64,000 bases of DNA from Phascolomyces articulosus (GCA_025677815.1 JAIXMP010000007.1:930001-994000), one strand, 5' to 3'. Numbered from the stretch's first letter, positions 41,721-55,000 are shown. A program made the numbers and translations. Notes: generated by a model from the sequence alone, not told the origin.

Positions 41721-42111
41721 ATTGCTTTTTTTTTCTCACTTTAACTTTGTTTTTACACAAACACCTCAATTCATCCCATTCTTACTTTTCCTTTTATTTC
41801 TCTTTTTTATATAATTTTTTGTTACTTCCTCTGCATCCCTTTCTTTTTTCTTCAAACAAACTCCATATTAAAAAAATATTCTTAAAATTCTCAATAACTT
41901 GGTGCATTAATATTTACTTATCGTATGACGTTGTTTCTATGGATAGTTCATATGCAATTCATTGTATACAGCTGTTTGCGTAAACATGCATCTTTCTTTA
42001 TAAGGTTTTGATTTGTGATGTGTGACTTCAGCAAACATTCTAAATATTCATTGTAATAAATCGCTCAGAAAGTATCTCTCGATTCTTCGTTTCGTTATAT
42101 TTATGAACAGC
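41721..42111. other. Short intergenic region
   Basis: T-rich 3' flank of the HECT gene followed by AT-rich DNA; nothing else seen. Confidence 0.6.
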
Positions 42112-43218
42112 ATGGTAACATATAATACTTGTTAGAAATCAAAAGTCGTGGTTATAACAGGTGGAAATCGTGGTATTGGTTACCGTGTTGCATCCGCTCT
42201 CGTTGATAGAGGTATAAAGGGAATTGTTATTGGTAATAGTGATACACTCGGAGCGTTTTCACCCCTTGATGGTAAAAATATATTTCATTTTCTTCACGTC
42301 CACAAAATAAAAACACTTCACATGATTGTAATAATACCAGTATATAAACTAGACATGCTTGTTTTAGATCGTAACGATAAGTTGATGCAGGAAATCAGTG
42401 TTGGCGGTGTTATTAAGAGAAATAAAATTGCCTTTCTCTATATGGTCAAGCAATGTAAAGCTGCGTGATCATTAACACCTCTTCCACATCAGGTAAACTT
42501 ATAAATGCTACAATTATTTAATTCAAGAAGGGTGGAGCATAAATATTAATAAGAAAAATAATGCCATAAATTATAGACTTGTTCCCACCGGGATAGGTAT
42601 TTTCTATGGGAACTATTATCACCACTCAAATGATAAGTATCGTCAAGAATACTTATAACATGTTCTTCCATATAGAGGAATGTGTCATTATAACGCATCC
42701 AAACATTCGGTTAATGGTTGGACACGCGGTATAAGCAAAGATCTGAGTGCTTTTAATATACCTGTAAATGCTGCTGGTCCCACTTTCGTGGAAACAGATT
42801 TACTTGATGATCTTTCAGTAGGTGATCCATCATACAAAAAAATTATGCAACTCTCGCCCAAAGCATCGATGGAGAATTGTGTCAAGGCATTTTTACAAAT
42901 CATCGAAGATCCAACCATTAACGGTATATACTATAAATGGAAAGGATAGAAACAGTTAGAAATATAATACCATCTTCGTACTTTATTTCATTTTCAAAGG
43001 CGAAATAATGTGTGTATGGCCTGATCTGACGGTGTGCAATTTCAACCTGGATTTCAAAAACCTGGTAAATAAATATAATGCTGAACAAGGTCATTCATAA
43101 AGTTATATAATGATGACTTTTTTGTTATTCTATGTAGAGAAATTTAGCTCACAAGAACTGATTGACTTCGTTCCTGAATTTGAATTAACTGAAGGTAAAT
43201 TAAACATAGAAAGATGAT
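42112..43218 (+). pseudogene. Decayed short-chain dehydrogenase copy
   Basis: The frame starts MVTYNTC, has an in-frame TAG at codon 8 and continues KSKVVVITGGNRGIG, parallel to the intact copy at 45.96-47.54 kb (MVDTYTSKVAVITGASRGIG). After ...GIVIG it jumps to LGAFSPLDG, so the rest of exon 1, all of exon 2 and part of exon 3 are deleted. Later pieces remain: LMQEISVGGVIK; KQCKAA then, in another frame, VIINTSSTSG (frameshift before 42477); a microexon-like piece near 42577 that now runs into a stop; MCHYNASKHSVNGWTRGIS; ETDLLDDL; and an exon near 43003-43065 that needs a second frameshift to read DGVQFQPGFQKPG. Remnant splice sites match the intact copies. A nonsense codon, a deletion and two or more frameshifts make it non-functional. 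It lies tail-to-tail with the next SDR. Confidence 0.85.
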
Positions 43219-43465
43219 TGAGGCTATCAAACGTCCCAATATTTAAAATTATAACATATCATCAAAATAAGGTCATATATATGGACTAATGAGTTCTAAT
43301 AAAGTACAGTTGCTCATCAATATGGTGTTTGACGAATTATATGATAATCGTTACGTAATAAAAGCACATTTCATAAATTGCTGATATAGAGATAAAAGCT
43401 ACAATTATTTTACTATTGTTCAAATGATGCTTATAATATTAAGCGTGAAGCGTTTTTAGGAATCA

Positions 43466-45010
43466 TTAAAGTTTGGCATTTTTAATAGCTTGTGCTAAAC
43501 TTTCTTTATCGTTCATATTTCCACTCTTTCGAATCTGCGGAAGTTTCTCGAGAAATTCCTTGCTTATGGAACTCGCTATATTTAATCAATAGCTCATCAT
43601 TAACAATCCTCCTTTGGTATTTATTGTTCTTTCATAACGGAAAACATCAAATAGAAATAATTTTACCTGGTGGAATATATTTAGGTTGAACATGAGTCCC
43701 ATCAGGTAAAGCCAATAAAATATCACCTACGCATATGCATAATGTTATTGTTAGGATTATATAGAAAAACTGTGTTTTTTTCATTTTGAGGTTATTACCA
43801 GATAAACGCGTATCCTCGATACAGCGCATAAAAGTTTGTACGACAACCTCCATGGGAACTTGAGGCGACGACTTGAGAAATTCGCTTGCTGATTGACTTT
43901 CGACATTGTCATTAATTTCGGTTGGACATACAGCTGGACATACTTTTAAAATATAAACAGTAATATTAATAAAACATCATATATGATTATATAGATAGTA
44001 CAGGCTCTAAAATTTAGCTATATATTAAAGTATTTAAAATTTACCTGCATTAACACGAACGTTGCACACGTGCTTCAAATGTGACAAACTGCGGGTCCAA
44101 CCAACAACAGCATGTTTTGAGGCACAATATGATGCAATATAGCTATTATATAATTGTTAAATCATTTGTCAGACTTGTCATTTTATCATTATATACTATA
44201 AAAATTATTCCAAAAAACGAGCTTGTACTATACCTGGAAGGCGTAACTCCTATTTTCAAAATAAGTGTGAGTCTTTGTTACTTTTGCATTAATTGATTAT
44301 CTTTTTAGAAATGTTAACCATCACATACCTGCCATGGATGCTGTGTTGACAATCACACCACCCCTTCCATGCTTTGCCATATGCAATATGGCAACCTTAT
44401 CGCCTTTAATAACACCACCCATGTTAACTTCATGAATGAACATATCTTTTTCATCTAATATTGATGATTATCAGAAAATCAAATTAGTTTCATCCATAAA
44501 AGTTTATAGCGTATTTACTTGGATATGATCAACTTACCATCGAGTGGAGTGAATATTCCACAAGCAGTTGGTCCTGTAATGCCTGCATTAAGAACAGCAA
44601 TCTTTATCAAGAATAAAAGAGGTATGTATCAATATATTTTTCTTAAAAACTCTGTATTTTTTTTTCTTTTTTACGTTACATCAACACTGCCAAACGTTTT
44701 CTCCGCCAACGCAAAAAGGGCGATTAAATCTTTATATTTTGTTACGTCAGTGTGGAGATATACAGCTACTTGCTTTCCAGCTCTGTTTTTTAAAGGATAA
44801 AATAAATATCTAGATCCATTTATTCGTAAAATCCAGTATATTTTTTTTTTACCTATCGTTAAATTCTTTTGCTGCAGCTTCACCCTGTTTATCTAACAAA
44901 TCACCAATTACAACGTATGCTCCCCTGGCAACGAGTTCCTTCGCAACATTATATCCGATCCCGCGTGCGGCTCCGGTGACAACACCGACTTTTGAAACAA
45001 ATGGATCCAT
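43466..45010 (-). CDS. Classical short-chain dehydrogenase/reductase (copy A)
   Basis: Nine minus-strand exons (44853-45010, 44680-44782, 44538-44601, 44329-44454, 44234-44249, 44045-44142, 43799-43942, 43667-43726, 43466-43575) give 292 residues. N-terminal Rossmann glycine motif TGAARGIG (12-19); Asp in VVIGDLLD after strand 2, favouring NAD(H); LNAG (91-94); structural Asn 119 (HEVNMGGV); catalytic Ser 148, Tyr 161 and Lys 165 (YCASK). All residues needed for oxidation of an alcohol or reduction of a ketone are present. The substrate cannot be read from sequence; the overall size and pattern resemble 15-hydroxyprostaglandin dehydrogenase-like classical SDRs. Exon 5 is a 16-nt microexon encoding the loop between the catalytic Ser and Tyr, and copy B has the same exon pattern. 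The protein ends in KAQAIKNAKL-like residues, with no clear peroxisome signal. Confidence 0.88.
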
Positions 45011-45959
45011 AATATGATGCAATATTTTTATTCCTGTAGTAAAAAAAAAAGGAAGAAGAACAAATAAACGTATTTTTACGACAAAGTTGTAATAATAATT
45101 ATAAACGATGTGTGTGAAAGAGGTGCAAAAATCATGTTGTCATGAAAATCAACCATGGGAAAAATTAAAAAAAAAAAAAAAACTAAGCACAGTTGTGATT
45201 GGCCCGGTGTTAACTTGCTCTTTTCCATTTTTAATGCAACTTTCTCGTGCAACATATGCCCTTTGTTTATGCAATATATGTAAAAAAAAGTATGCCCTGT
45301 CGATGTATAAACATTGTCGAGCATGTATTCAATTAACGTATACCTAGACAATAACTATTAATGTTAGTATTAGTTCTAATATATACAGCAATTTTTCAAT
45401 ACTAACTGCAAAATTATTGTGAAGAATTATTGTTGTGGTATTGTACTTGACGGAGCAAAGATTTCCCTTCTACGGAGAAGGATGAGCCAGATGCTGCAAA
45501 ACTTAAACTCATCATAGTATATCAATATAATATCCAATATTTATACTAATAGCTAATACTTGATATCTATTCGCTTGATGTGAAATTTGTATTTTACTTG
45601 TTTAATATGAAATATACCAATAAAACCACGTATTTAAAGATGCATGATCTTCAATGAAAAATACTACCGTGATTAATAATTACATGGGTTTATAATACGG
45701 TCTGTGTATAAATAGCATTCTCAACCATATCATTATCTTTAAACTGATTAGAAGTTGTGTATGTCCTTCTGTAATTAAAATTTTATCTTGTGCATATATA
45801 TACAATATTAAAAATTGATATCCAAGGTATAAAATGAAAAGGGGTCAGGAGAAAAAAGTAATATAATAACATTATTACTATCGACAAATGAATATTATAA
45901 AGCTTTATAATTATAATACAAATTTTATACCATATAAACATAATATATAACCACTTTCT
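45011..45959. other. Intergenic region between SDR copies A and B
   Basis: Promoter side of copy A and 3' side of copy B, which lie on the same strand head to tail. AT-rich; no further gene or recognisable motif. Confidence 0.6.
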
Positions 45960-47542
45960 TTAAAGCTTAGCTGCTTTAACAGCTTGTATCAACTTTTCTT
46001 TGGCCAGCTTTTCACCGGCTTCATTGAGTTCAGGAACTTTTTCAAGGAATTCGGGTGTGAAACAACTCTCTAAAAGAAAAAAAGACAAATTATTAAACGC
46101 CATACATCTATAATTTCCTTTAACTTTTCTCCACTAAATAAATTGCCTAATTATTACCAGGTGGAACGTAGTTTTCTTGGACATGGATACCATCTGGAAG
46201 AACAAGTAATGTTTCGCCTAGAAATAAAGGATATAATATATATTAGAAACAATATAATTAATTTTATACAGTATTATTTTAGCTTTCTTCAACAAATATA
46301 GTACCTGCTAAATCCGAATCTTCGATACACTTCAAAAATGCCTGAACTACATATTCCATTGTCGTTTTGGGAGTAGCTTCTAGGAATCGGCGTCCCACAT
46401 CATTACCAGGATTTGCAATAATATCCGTCTCACACCAATAAGGACATACTTTATTAATTATTGACAGAAAAAAATATTAGTTTTACAAGATTATGTATAA
46501 GCGTCCATGATAATCACATTAATGCATCCAATAATCTGATCCTTACCAGCATTTACGCGAATATTAGCAATACTATGCAAATTCACTAAACTACGAGTCC
46601 ATCCAACTACGGCATGCTTTGTTGCGCAATATGCTGCAATGGATCTAATAAGTAGATTATTGTTAGATACTATGTCTCTCATGATTTAACAGATTTCTAG
46701 TTTGGAGCAACTTACGGCATAGCAGAAAACCCTATAAATTATAACAGATATTTTGTGTTTAGTCTCATTCATTGCTTTTCCTTGCATACTTTGCTCCAAA
46801 CACAACTATTAAGACAATATATTCTTACCAGCGATGGATGCTGTGTTAATAATTACGCCCCCTTTTCCCTTCTTTGCCATATGTAGCATTGCAACTTTGT
46901 TTCCTTTCACAACGCCTCCAACATTGACTTCATGAATAAACATATCCGCACGATCTATGCAATCATCATCATCATCAAAATAAGAACCTTACGCTTTTTA
47001 AGAATCTTCTTTTTTTTAATATTAATAAAACATATAAAGTAGTTACCATCAAGTGGTGTAAAAAGGCCACCTGCACCTTCACCAGCTATACCAGCGTTCA
47101 AAATCGCAATCTATTTAACATAAAAATATATAAATTTTAGTTAATAGATATGTTTAAAATACTTAAATTGCATCATAATTCTTGGCAACTCAACATTACA
47201 TCAACACTGCCAAAAGTTTTCTCCGCCAAAGCAAAGAGAGCAATCAAATCGTTATATTTTGTTACATCAGTGTGGAGATATGCGGCTACATGCTTTCCAG
47301 CCCTGTTTTTATAATATTTTTATGAATATAAAAATTTCTAAGCTGTATTCCTTCCTATTTTCATAACATGTTATACTTTACTTGTCATTGAACTCCTTTG
47401 CTGCTGCTTCACCTTCCTTGTCCAATAAGTCACCAATGACCACCTTGCTGCCTCTTTCAACCAATGCTTTCGCCACATTATAACCAATGCCTCTGCTTGC
47501 ACCTGTAATAACAGCTACTTTTGAAGTATAAGTATCTACCAT
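45960..47542 (-). CDS. Classical short-chain dehydrogenase/reductase (copy B)
   Basis: Nine exons (47382-47542, 47200-47302, 47047-47110, 46829-46954, 46716-46731, 46547-46644, 46305-46448, 46158-46217, 45960-46069) give 293 residues. Exons 2-9 have exactly the lengths of those in copy A, including the 16-nt microexon; exon 1 is one codon longer. Motifs: TGASRGIG, VVIGDLLDKEG, LNAG, Asn 120 (HEVNVGGV), Ser 149, Tyr 162 and Lys 166 (YCATK). The C terminus is KAAKL, and the last three residues AKL resemble a weak PTS1 peroxisomal signal; copy A ends similarly (NAKL). Location in peroxisomes is therefore possible but unproven. Copies A and B are clearly a tandem duplication. They have diverged most after the catalytic Lys, where substrate specificity is usually set. 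Confidence 0.88.
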
Positions 47543-50358
47543 AATGTTTCTGTTGTTAAAATTTGTAATGAATAAGAAAAAGAAGAAGAAAAGGGCATTT
47601 CATTTTTTAAAGCATAATATATAAAATTTGTACAACCAATCGGAATGAAAAAAAGGTACTTTATGAAGCAATGGTTTTCGGATGACAAAGTGGTGGGAAG
47701 GTATCTTGTTTATTTTCTACTAAAACAACAAGTGTGCGAACGTATTCCACAGTTTACCTTCCTCGTGTAATAAAGCTACATAATAAGGACGTAAAGCAAT
47801 ATGGCTGTTGTAATTGTTTTATCCATCATTAATAATTACTACTGTAAAATATTTCATTGTATTCCTTCATAAACAGCACCTGCATACTATTTTATTAAAT
47901 GCGCTAAAATAGATCTTTAATTAAAATATAAGAGTGCGGAGATGATTCTTTTGTTTAACATTTCCCCGTATTTTAGTATCACACTCACCCTGCAACTTCT
48001 TTTCTTTGCCTGTGTGCGAACATGACATACAAAAGAAGAAAAAATATTATTATATAATTGAGTTGACGTGTTCAAGCAGCCACAAACAAATGTACATATC
48101 TTATCAAAAAAAATGATGGTTATATTTACAGGTATTGTAAAAGTTATACATATAGTAGTAATAATATATTTAGGAATATATAAGTTCTTATGTGAATTTT
48201 TCTTCCTTTTGTTTTTTTATTAAAATCCATACATTTCGATATTGTTATTCTGTTAGGCACGAGAATATAAAATGGTTAATTCGTGGGTAATAGATCTATA
48301 AAAATACAAAAGTAGGATGAAATCGATTATGTAAAAGCTGTATTATGCGTGAGAGAAATAAAGCACCACAGAGGTAAAATTCGCTGCAGTTCCAAAAAAG
48401 AATAAAAGCAACGATCGAAAATTTAACCTTTCAAAACTTTTACAACACTTAAAACATTTTTTCTGATATTATTTTAGTCATCGCATTACCAATATGTTCA
48501 TATTAACTTATTACAAGCTAAAAGCATTTTTCTCTTTCGTAATAGCATCTTTTGAAGGGTATACTAAACCAATCATGTAAGTAATGCTTTTTTTTATGAT
48601 ACCTCATACATTGATGATAGCCATTGAAGATATACGTATATACTCATTATCATTATGAGGATAAATGCGTGAGAGATAAATGGTTGATACGTTGAAGTAT
48701 CGATCTACTACTTATACAGCAGACAGTGATACTAATAATTAGAATATAACAATGAATAACAACCAAGAGAAAAACAAATCTGTCATTAATTTGTTACTGT
48801 TGCCTCACATAAACCAGGTTTTAACACCTGTTATAACATAGCAAATTGTGATATAGACCCATAGCTTTTATATGACTAAATAATCATACGTATATAATAT
48901 GGATGGTAGACAAACTCAACTAAGCATTGAGAAAACAAGAATGATAATTATTACTAAAAGCAGTAAGGAATGACACCAGTAATATTATGTTTTCTTGCTC
49001 TTACGTATTATACAATACCAACGAATTTACATTAGATTATAATATTTAAATATAACCAGTTCTACTTATAATTTTTCTTATTTACACTTGTTCAGTTTAA
49101 TCAAAAATTCCAACTTGGCATATGTTCTAGAATGGGAATCAGCCTTTTACTTTATGTTCTGCAAATCCAGCAGTAACTGATGCAAGCTCATATTTTAATA
49201 AACTTGTGCTTGTATCTATCGATACTTTCTAGATCTCTTCCATTGTCAGTCTTTCTACTTTCAAAATAGAGAGACAACTAGCAAATTGCAATTACCTGTG
49301 CAAATTTCATGGCTCCTTCGGCATTTTCGTATTGCTAGTACATATGATTGGTTTTTTATTCTTCTAATATACTTCTACAACAGTGAATAGCCTTATGGAG
49401 GAACAGCTAGTTTATTTATAAAAATCATTATCATTTATCACGAGGTTGTCGAACATGAAGGGGATTGCAGTATTAAATATTGAATACCAATCTGGGTCAT
49501 ATAATGCCACTAGCCTTCCTTGACTTACCAAATCATTACCTACTTCGATTTGTAGAATATCATTATTTAGGTACGTAAGGAACGAAAGAAGGTTTTGACA
49601 TCACTATCACTACTCTATAAATATCCCAATCAATCTACACCTCATTGGGGTCATAGTATTTCCAAACCAACTGATATATTTTAAGTAAACACATAATATA
49701 TATAAGAGAGGAAGTGGTTCAAAATACCCAAAAAAATTCTAATCATAGTCAGTGTTCGTATTCAAAATAATCAAACTAATGGGGAGAAGAGAGTATCAAT
49801 TACCACGTAGCAAGAGAAATATTTTTCTTCTACTCTACTTTCAACATAGACCATCTAGGCCATCCTACACACATTATGATATATAGGTAATTAGACCAAA
49901 ATATATTTATATGGGAAATCCTTTTAATTATGAATACACAGTTTAATATAATATAAAGCATTGTAACGCATGAAAATATCATTTTTTGAGATCAAAACAG
50001 TTCTATGTTTTTCAGCTCTTATTTTATTATACAAGAGAAAAAAGATCAATTACTAATATAAAATGTAATATAGTTGGGTATTTACAATTACGTGTTTTTT
50101 TAAGCATGAACAATGGAGAGAAAGAATTTTTGTAAATGAAAAATAGAAAATTGATAGTAAGTACATATATATACTAGAATAATAGAAAGAATAGCAGAAG
50201 AATGGGTAATGGTGGCAATAAGTAAAGGGAATTGAAAGTATAAAAAAGGTTGAGGAGTGCTGTTTGAGTAATATAATAGCATGAAAAAAGAAATATAAAA
50301 CAAAAGATGTTTTTCTTGGAATACATCGTTAATATTATATGACTAATAATATAGAAAA
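47543..50358. other. Gene-poor region between SDR copy B and the transporter
   Basis: No firm gene. A protein-like minus-strand fragment at 49412-49600 is listed separately. A second short protein-like stretch (QYENAEGAMKFAQ, minus strand near 49.3 kb) is too broken to assign. The remainder is AT-rich. Confidence 0.5.
49412..49600 (-). pseudogene. Orphan coding-like fragment, family unknown
   Basis: A 62-codon minus-strand frame without a start Met reads LQIEVGNDLVSQGRLVALYD, then PDWYSIFNTAIPFMFDN, and ends at a TAA. Its balanced composition and lack of repeats look like a real C-terminal exon, but no in-frame upstream exon with good splice sites is visible. I do not recognise the family. 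It may be the last exon of a decayed gene or part of a mobile element. Confidence 0.3.
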
Positions 50359-52027
50359 TTAAGCATCATTTTGGAATGCTTCGATAAGGTCTTCAACAGC
50401 AAACCAGCTACCAAATACAAGTCCAACGAGACCAAACAAAATAATCAAAAAGTTCCAGGCAAGCTCATAGATTGGTTTGTTACGGAAACCAGTTAATCTC
50501 CAGTAGCACGCAATAGGTATAAGGAAGATAGTTGTACAGTAACCGACCGCTCCAAAGAGAGACATGAGCAAATCAAAGTATGGAACCACACAGCCAATCA
50601 CGGCGCAGAACACAATAGTCAGTGTTCGGAAGCTTGCACGGAAAATAAACTCACGGATGCGACCCCATCGTTCAACTGTAATGTTCATCATACTCTCACA
50701 TTCAAGAGTGAATGACATTAAAAAGATGGGAGCAGAAACAGTGACATTGACTGTCATTAAAACAATACAAACAATACGGGGTGGACCATTTGGAATACTG
50801 TTATAAATTGGGTTTTGAACACTATCACCATAGACATAGTAGCCAGGGATGGCAATCATAATATAAAGTAAAGCACATGTAGTGAGACCACCAGCAACAA
50901 CACGGGGCCAATGTTGTGGTTTTTTCATGGAAGCTTCAACACTAGGATAAACAACGTTACCTCCTAAAGAGAAAGCAATGGTAGACAAAGCAGCAGGATA
51001 TCCTTCCCACACAATATTGTTATGGATGACACCGGTCACATTTGGACGATCAAGACCAGCCAAAACAACGCAAATAAATGTAGTCACTAGGATTGCAAGT
51101 GAACCAAAGACGCTGGTCCAACCCATGTCTTTCATACTCTTGAAGAAAATATATGGAATAGCAACAAAAGCACAGAAAATAATTGTCCAATAAGTAGAAC
51201 CGATTTCAGCTACAGTACCTCGGCATACTATTATAAATATATAGCATATACATGTATTAAGTGAGTTTTTTTTTCAATACTATATATTATATAATACCTT
51301 TTAAGGTGGTATAATAGATTAAAAATTAATAACATACACTCATTCATATTAGCACCACAAAGGACAAAATACAAGATCGGTGTACCAAGGACAATCCATG
51401 CTTGGAAAAAGAATGAGATCCATGCACCAATCTTACCAAAGGCATCTTGAGCAATGGCAGTAACTGATGGAAGACGAGTTTGTTGTTTTCGTGGATAATA
51501 TAAACATTTGATCAAGATAACTGAACAATACTATATTGTATAATAATAGATAAATACAACGATATGAATACAATTAGCGAAAGCTCGTTTTTAAAATTAC
51601 TTTATAATACTATCAACGAAAGGCTAGTCTAATTTATTATTTATTACTTACAATAGCCATCCACCAAGAGAGAAGTAATAGAGCTAGTGCACCCCAACCG
51701 CCCTTGGATAAACTTTGAGACAAACCCAACATTCCCGTGCCACACACACAGCAGACAATATTCCAGTAGGCATAAAGTGAACTTCCAGAATTAGATCGGT
51801 CACAATCAAAGGCATTACCAAATTTTCCTTTTTCAGAGTCTAAGTGATAGAAAAAATATGATCAGTATAAAGGTATAACAAATAATTGTGTATGGTAATT
51901 ATTCTTTCTATATAAAGATTGGAAAAAATGTTATCTCTGATAGCACAATCTTGAAAAAAAAAATATTACCTAAAGAAAATGAGGAATTTTTATCCGAATT
52001 TGAATATTCAATCACTTTTTCTAACAT
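50359..52027 (-). CDS. AAAP-family amino-acid transporter (Aa_trans domain)
   Basis: Four exons (51970-52027, 51652-51839, 51338-51530, 50359-51227) give 435 residues. After a short hydrophilic N terminus (MLEKVIEYSNSDKNSS) come about eleven hydrophobic segments. Family-typical features are the first helix entered by YWNIVCCVCGTGMLGLSQSL, a mid-protein helix TIAFSLGGNVVYPSVEASMK (the 'f.f.ggh.v.p.ie..mk' pattern of AAAP/AVT proteins) and GYYVYGDSVQNPI. These carriers move neutral amino acids with protons across the plasma or vacuolar membrane. Which membrane and substrate cannot be told here. The start Met at 52027 is followed immediately by exon 1, and its frame continues across all three introns. 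Upstream DNA to about 52190 is A/T-rich leader. Confidence 0.88.
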
Positions 52028-55000
52028 GTTTTATATAAAAATATATGTAATTAGATGAATAAAACGATAGAACAATAAAGTTGATAAAGAAAGAAAGAAA
52101 AAAAAGTGTTTGATCCCTCATCTTTGAACATTTCAGTGTTGTCTTTTTATAGTTTTTATTTTTCCCTATTATCCTGTAATAACACGCGCATTGATGTCTG
52201 CCAACCAAAAATCATCCTCTAATGATGAGATAACTGGTCAAACTGTTTTGGCCCGTTCAAATAAAAAAAGAAGAAGATGGATTTCTTTCCTCCGACATGT
52301 ATTTGATTACTCTTCTACACGCGTGTTCTATAAGATAAATAGGTGTCCAAGAAGGTTTACTACTTTGTTCATCGGGAATTGAAGGATGGCGCGTAAAGAG
52401 AGCGAATCGAATTATTATGTTGAATAATGAATTTCAGTTTCAGAAAAACAAGCCCGTCATAAAAAATGGGTGCCGTTTTTTCCAAACTTTCTGTAAAATC
52501 TAACATTCACTAGGTTTTACTTTAATGATTTATTCGAAATGCTGGAAAAACGACCTCACACCACAGACAGGCTACTAGTTCCTCTCTTCTAACATATGCA
52601 TGTGACCTCAACATACTTTTTATGGTTTCCTGAGATTTAATATTTTTTTTCATGTGCAAGGTGAATCCAATGAAATTGTTCGTTTGCTTTTTGATCCATA
52701 GAAACTGACACAAAAAGGGAAAAGAGCACAGACACCTTTTAGTATTAGTGTTGTTATTGTTGTAGTGAAAGCAATGATATCTACGGTATTTGTTTACATT
52801 AAGTATTAATAAATATAGTAAATAGAATTTATGTAATTAATAGTGTTGGCTTTGTTTTTACTAATGCAGAAAACTACATAGTTGGTTGTACATTTCGGTT
52901 GAACCGATTATCGGTATTTATTATGATATGGTATCTTCTCGTCGGAGCATTATCAGTTACACCTTTGAGCCAAGAAAAACAAAACGTAGATTGTCATTTT
53001 ATATATGGAACGTCATTAAAAAAAAGACACTGTTCTTTCAGACAATAACGAAAAAAAATACATATGGTTATTTATTAAACATATTAATGTAGATTCTGAA
53101 TCTCGATTATTTTCGCACGAGATCTATTATTGTTAAAATAAGATTGAGTTATGTACCTCGATCGTTTTTTCCCACAATCCCCTGAAAAAAAAAAAGAAAA
53201 ATTGTTTGTTACCTCGGATTATCAGAGATATAATCCCAGTTCGTAAATATTTTACTTGATGGCGGACAATTTCATTAGATAAAGTTTTATAAGAACCATT
53301 TTTTCTTTCTTTCTGTCATACAATGCCGGATAATAAGTATAACTATTTCGGGGTTCATTTCTCACCTTATGGAAAATATGAAGATTTCTTTTCCAATTAA
53401 AGAAGCTTCATTATCATCACTACTGTCACAAGTACGTTACTCCGATGATAAGATATTGTTGTTGTTTTGTTGAATCATAAAAAATAACTCAAACAAAATA
53501 AGCGTGGTAGTTTAAAAAAAAGCCCTATATGATTTTAAACATAAATGACATGGGTAAAAATTCAAAGAGGTTCTTTATTATATAAGGAGCCTTCATGAAA
53601 CTAATAAAGTTATTCTTCATGAACATCCAAGCATAAAAAAAAAAAAGAAATACCCACACTACAGCAGTGCTGCTGAAATGGTGGTTACTTTGTAGATAAA
53701 TTTACAGTCTAATACATACTACATTGTTTATTATTCTCTTATTATCAAATATAAAGAAAAGGATTGTGCTTATCATAATCAAAAATATGGAGAGAAAGAC
53801 CTATTCCAATGATCATTTCTATCTTTTCCATTTGGAGAATTTTCCATGACTTTCAAAACTCTTAGTCTAGATCACATAATATACATAATCCAACGAGTTG
53901 AAATGCCGAATACTCAACATTCTATTATCTTTGGAATTGAGATTCACAGGATTGAGTGATCATCAGCTTAAAAATGGAAAACCATATATATCATTTTATT
54001 TGCTCTCGGTTTTCGTATATTATTATTATATGGGTAGCAAATGTTTGTTTTTTCCATAACAAGATTGTTATTATTGTTATTAATACATAATGCCAGCATA
54101 TCCTGTTGTATGTAAACTATTATTACCAATGTTTATACCATAATTCATTTTTCCTATGTTGTAAAGAAAGATGTATGTTCAAATTAACAGAAAAGCAGGA
54201 TATTTGAATAAATTAAAATCTTCTATCATCTGAATGTATAGTAGCAATCGATTTTTTTTTCACCCCATAAAGGCAAATATCATCTCTTTAAAAATTGGGA
54301 GTATCATTACTTATTATCATTATTATTATTATTATTACTATGACTACTCCACAAAATGTATCCGTATCATTCTTCCTTCTCTCTTTTCTTTTGTACGGTT
54401 TAGTTAAGACTTTGCCTTATAAGATGCAAAGCGGATCCACAATATCCAACCTTATAGGGCTTTATTTACTATCCTATGCCACAATGCATGAAAATATGTC
54501 AAAAAAACTAAAAATAGTACCAAAATATAAAGCATCTTTACGCAGAATGCTTTATTACTATTATTTAGTATGAAAAAAGGATTTCATGTTAAATTCCCAA
54601 TTAATCCGTGCAATCCATGTAACTGTAGCCTATTATCTTATTATTACATCATTTTTATTGATTAAGGGTGATACTACTAATGTATATACAGCACTTTTGC
54701 AAAATAATTGTTTTAAATGAGCTCCAAAAAATATATGTATATCAAAGCGTAAGAATGAAATAACAACATTGTTTTTGTTAACACTACCAATTAAGAATAA
54801 TAATAAAAAGATATGTAATTAAGGTTGAATTACATTGACTTTCTCTTTTTAACACCAACAACAAAAGGGGCTAGAGGAACAAAGGATAGTAAAGAAAATC
54901 CAAAAGTACTTAAGGTATATATGCCCTAGTAGTATCTGTATGCAGGGAGGACATATAAAAGTATATAAAAATTGTAACTTTGACCAGTCTTATTAAAGCA

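Noticed and set aside
42112..47542. SDR cluster as part of a secondary-metabolite gene cluster
   Set aside because: No polyketide synthase, NRPS, terpene cyclase, P450 or pathway regulator lies nearby; the copies are explained by tandem duplication.
52191..52382. 63-codon + strand frame opposite the transporter promoter
   Set aside because: No recognisable motif, AT-rich surroundings, no supporting splice sites; kept out for lack of evidence.
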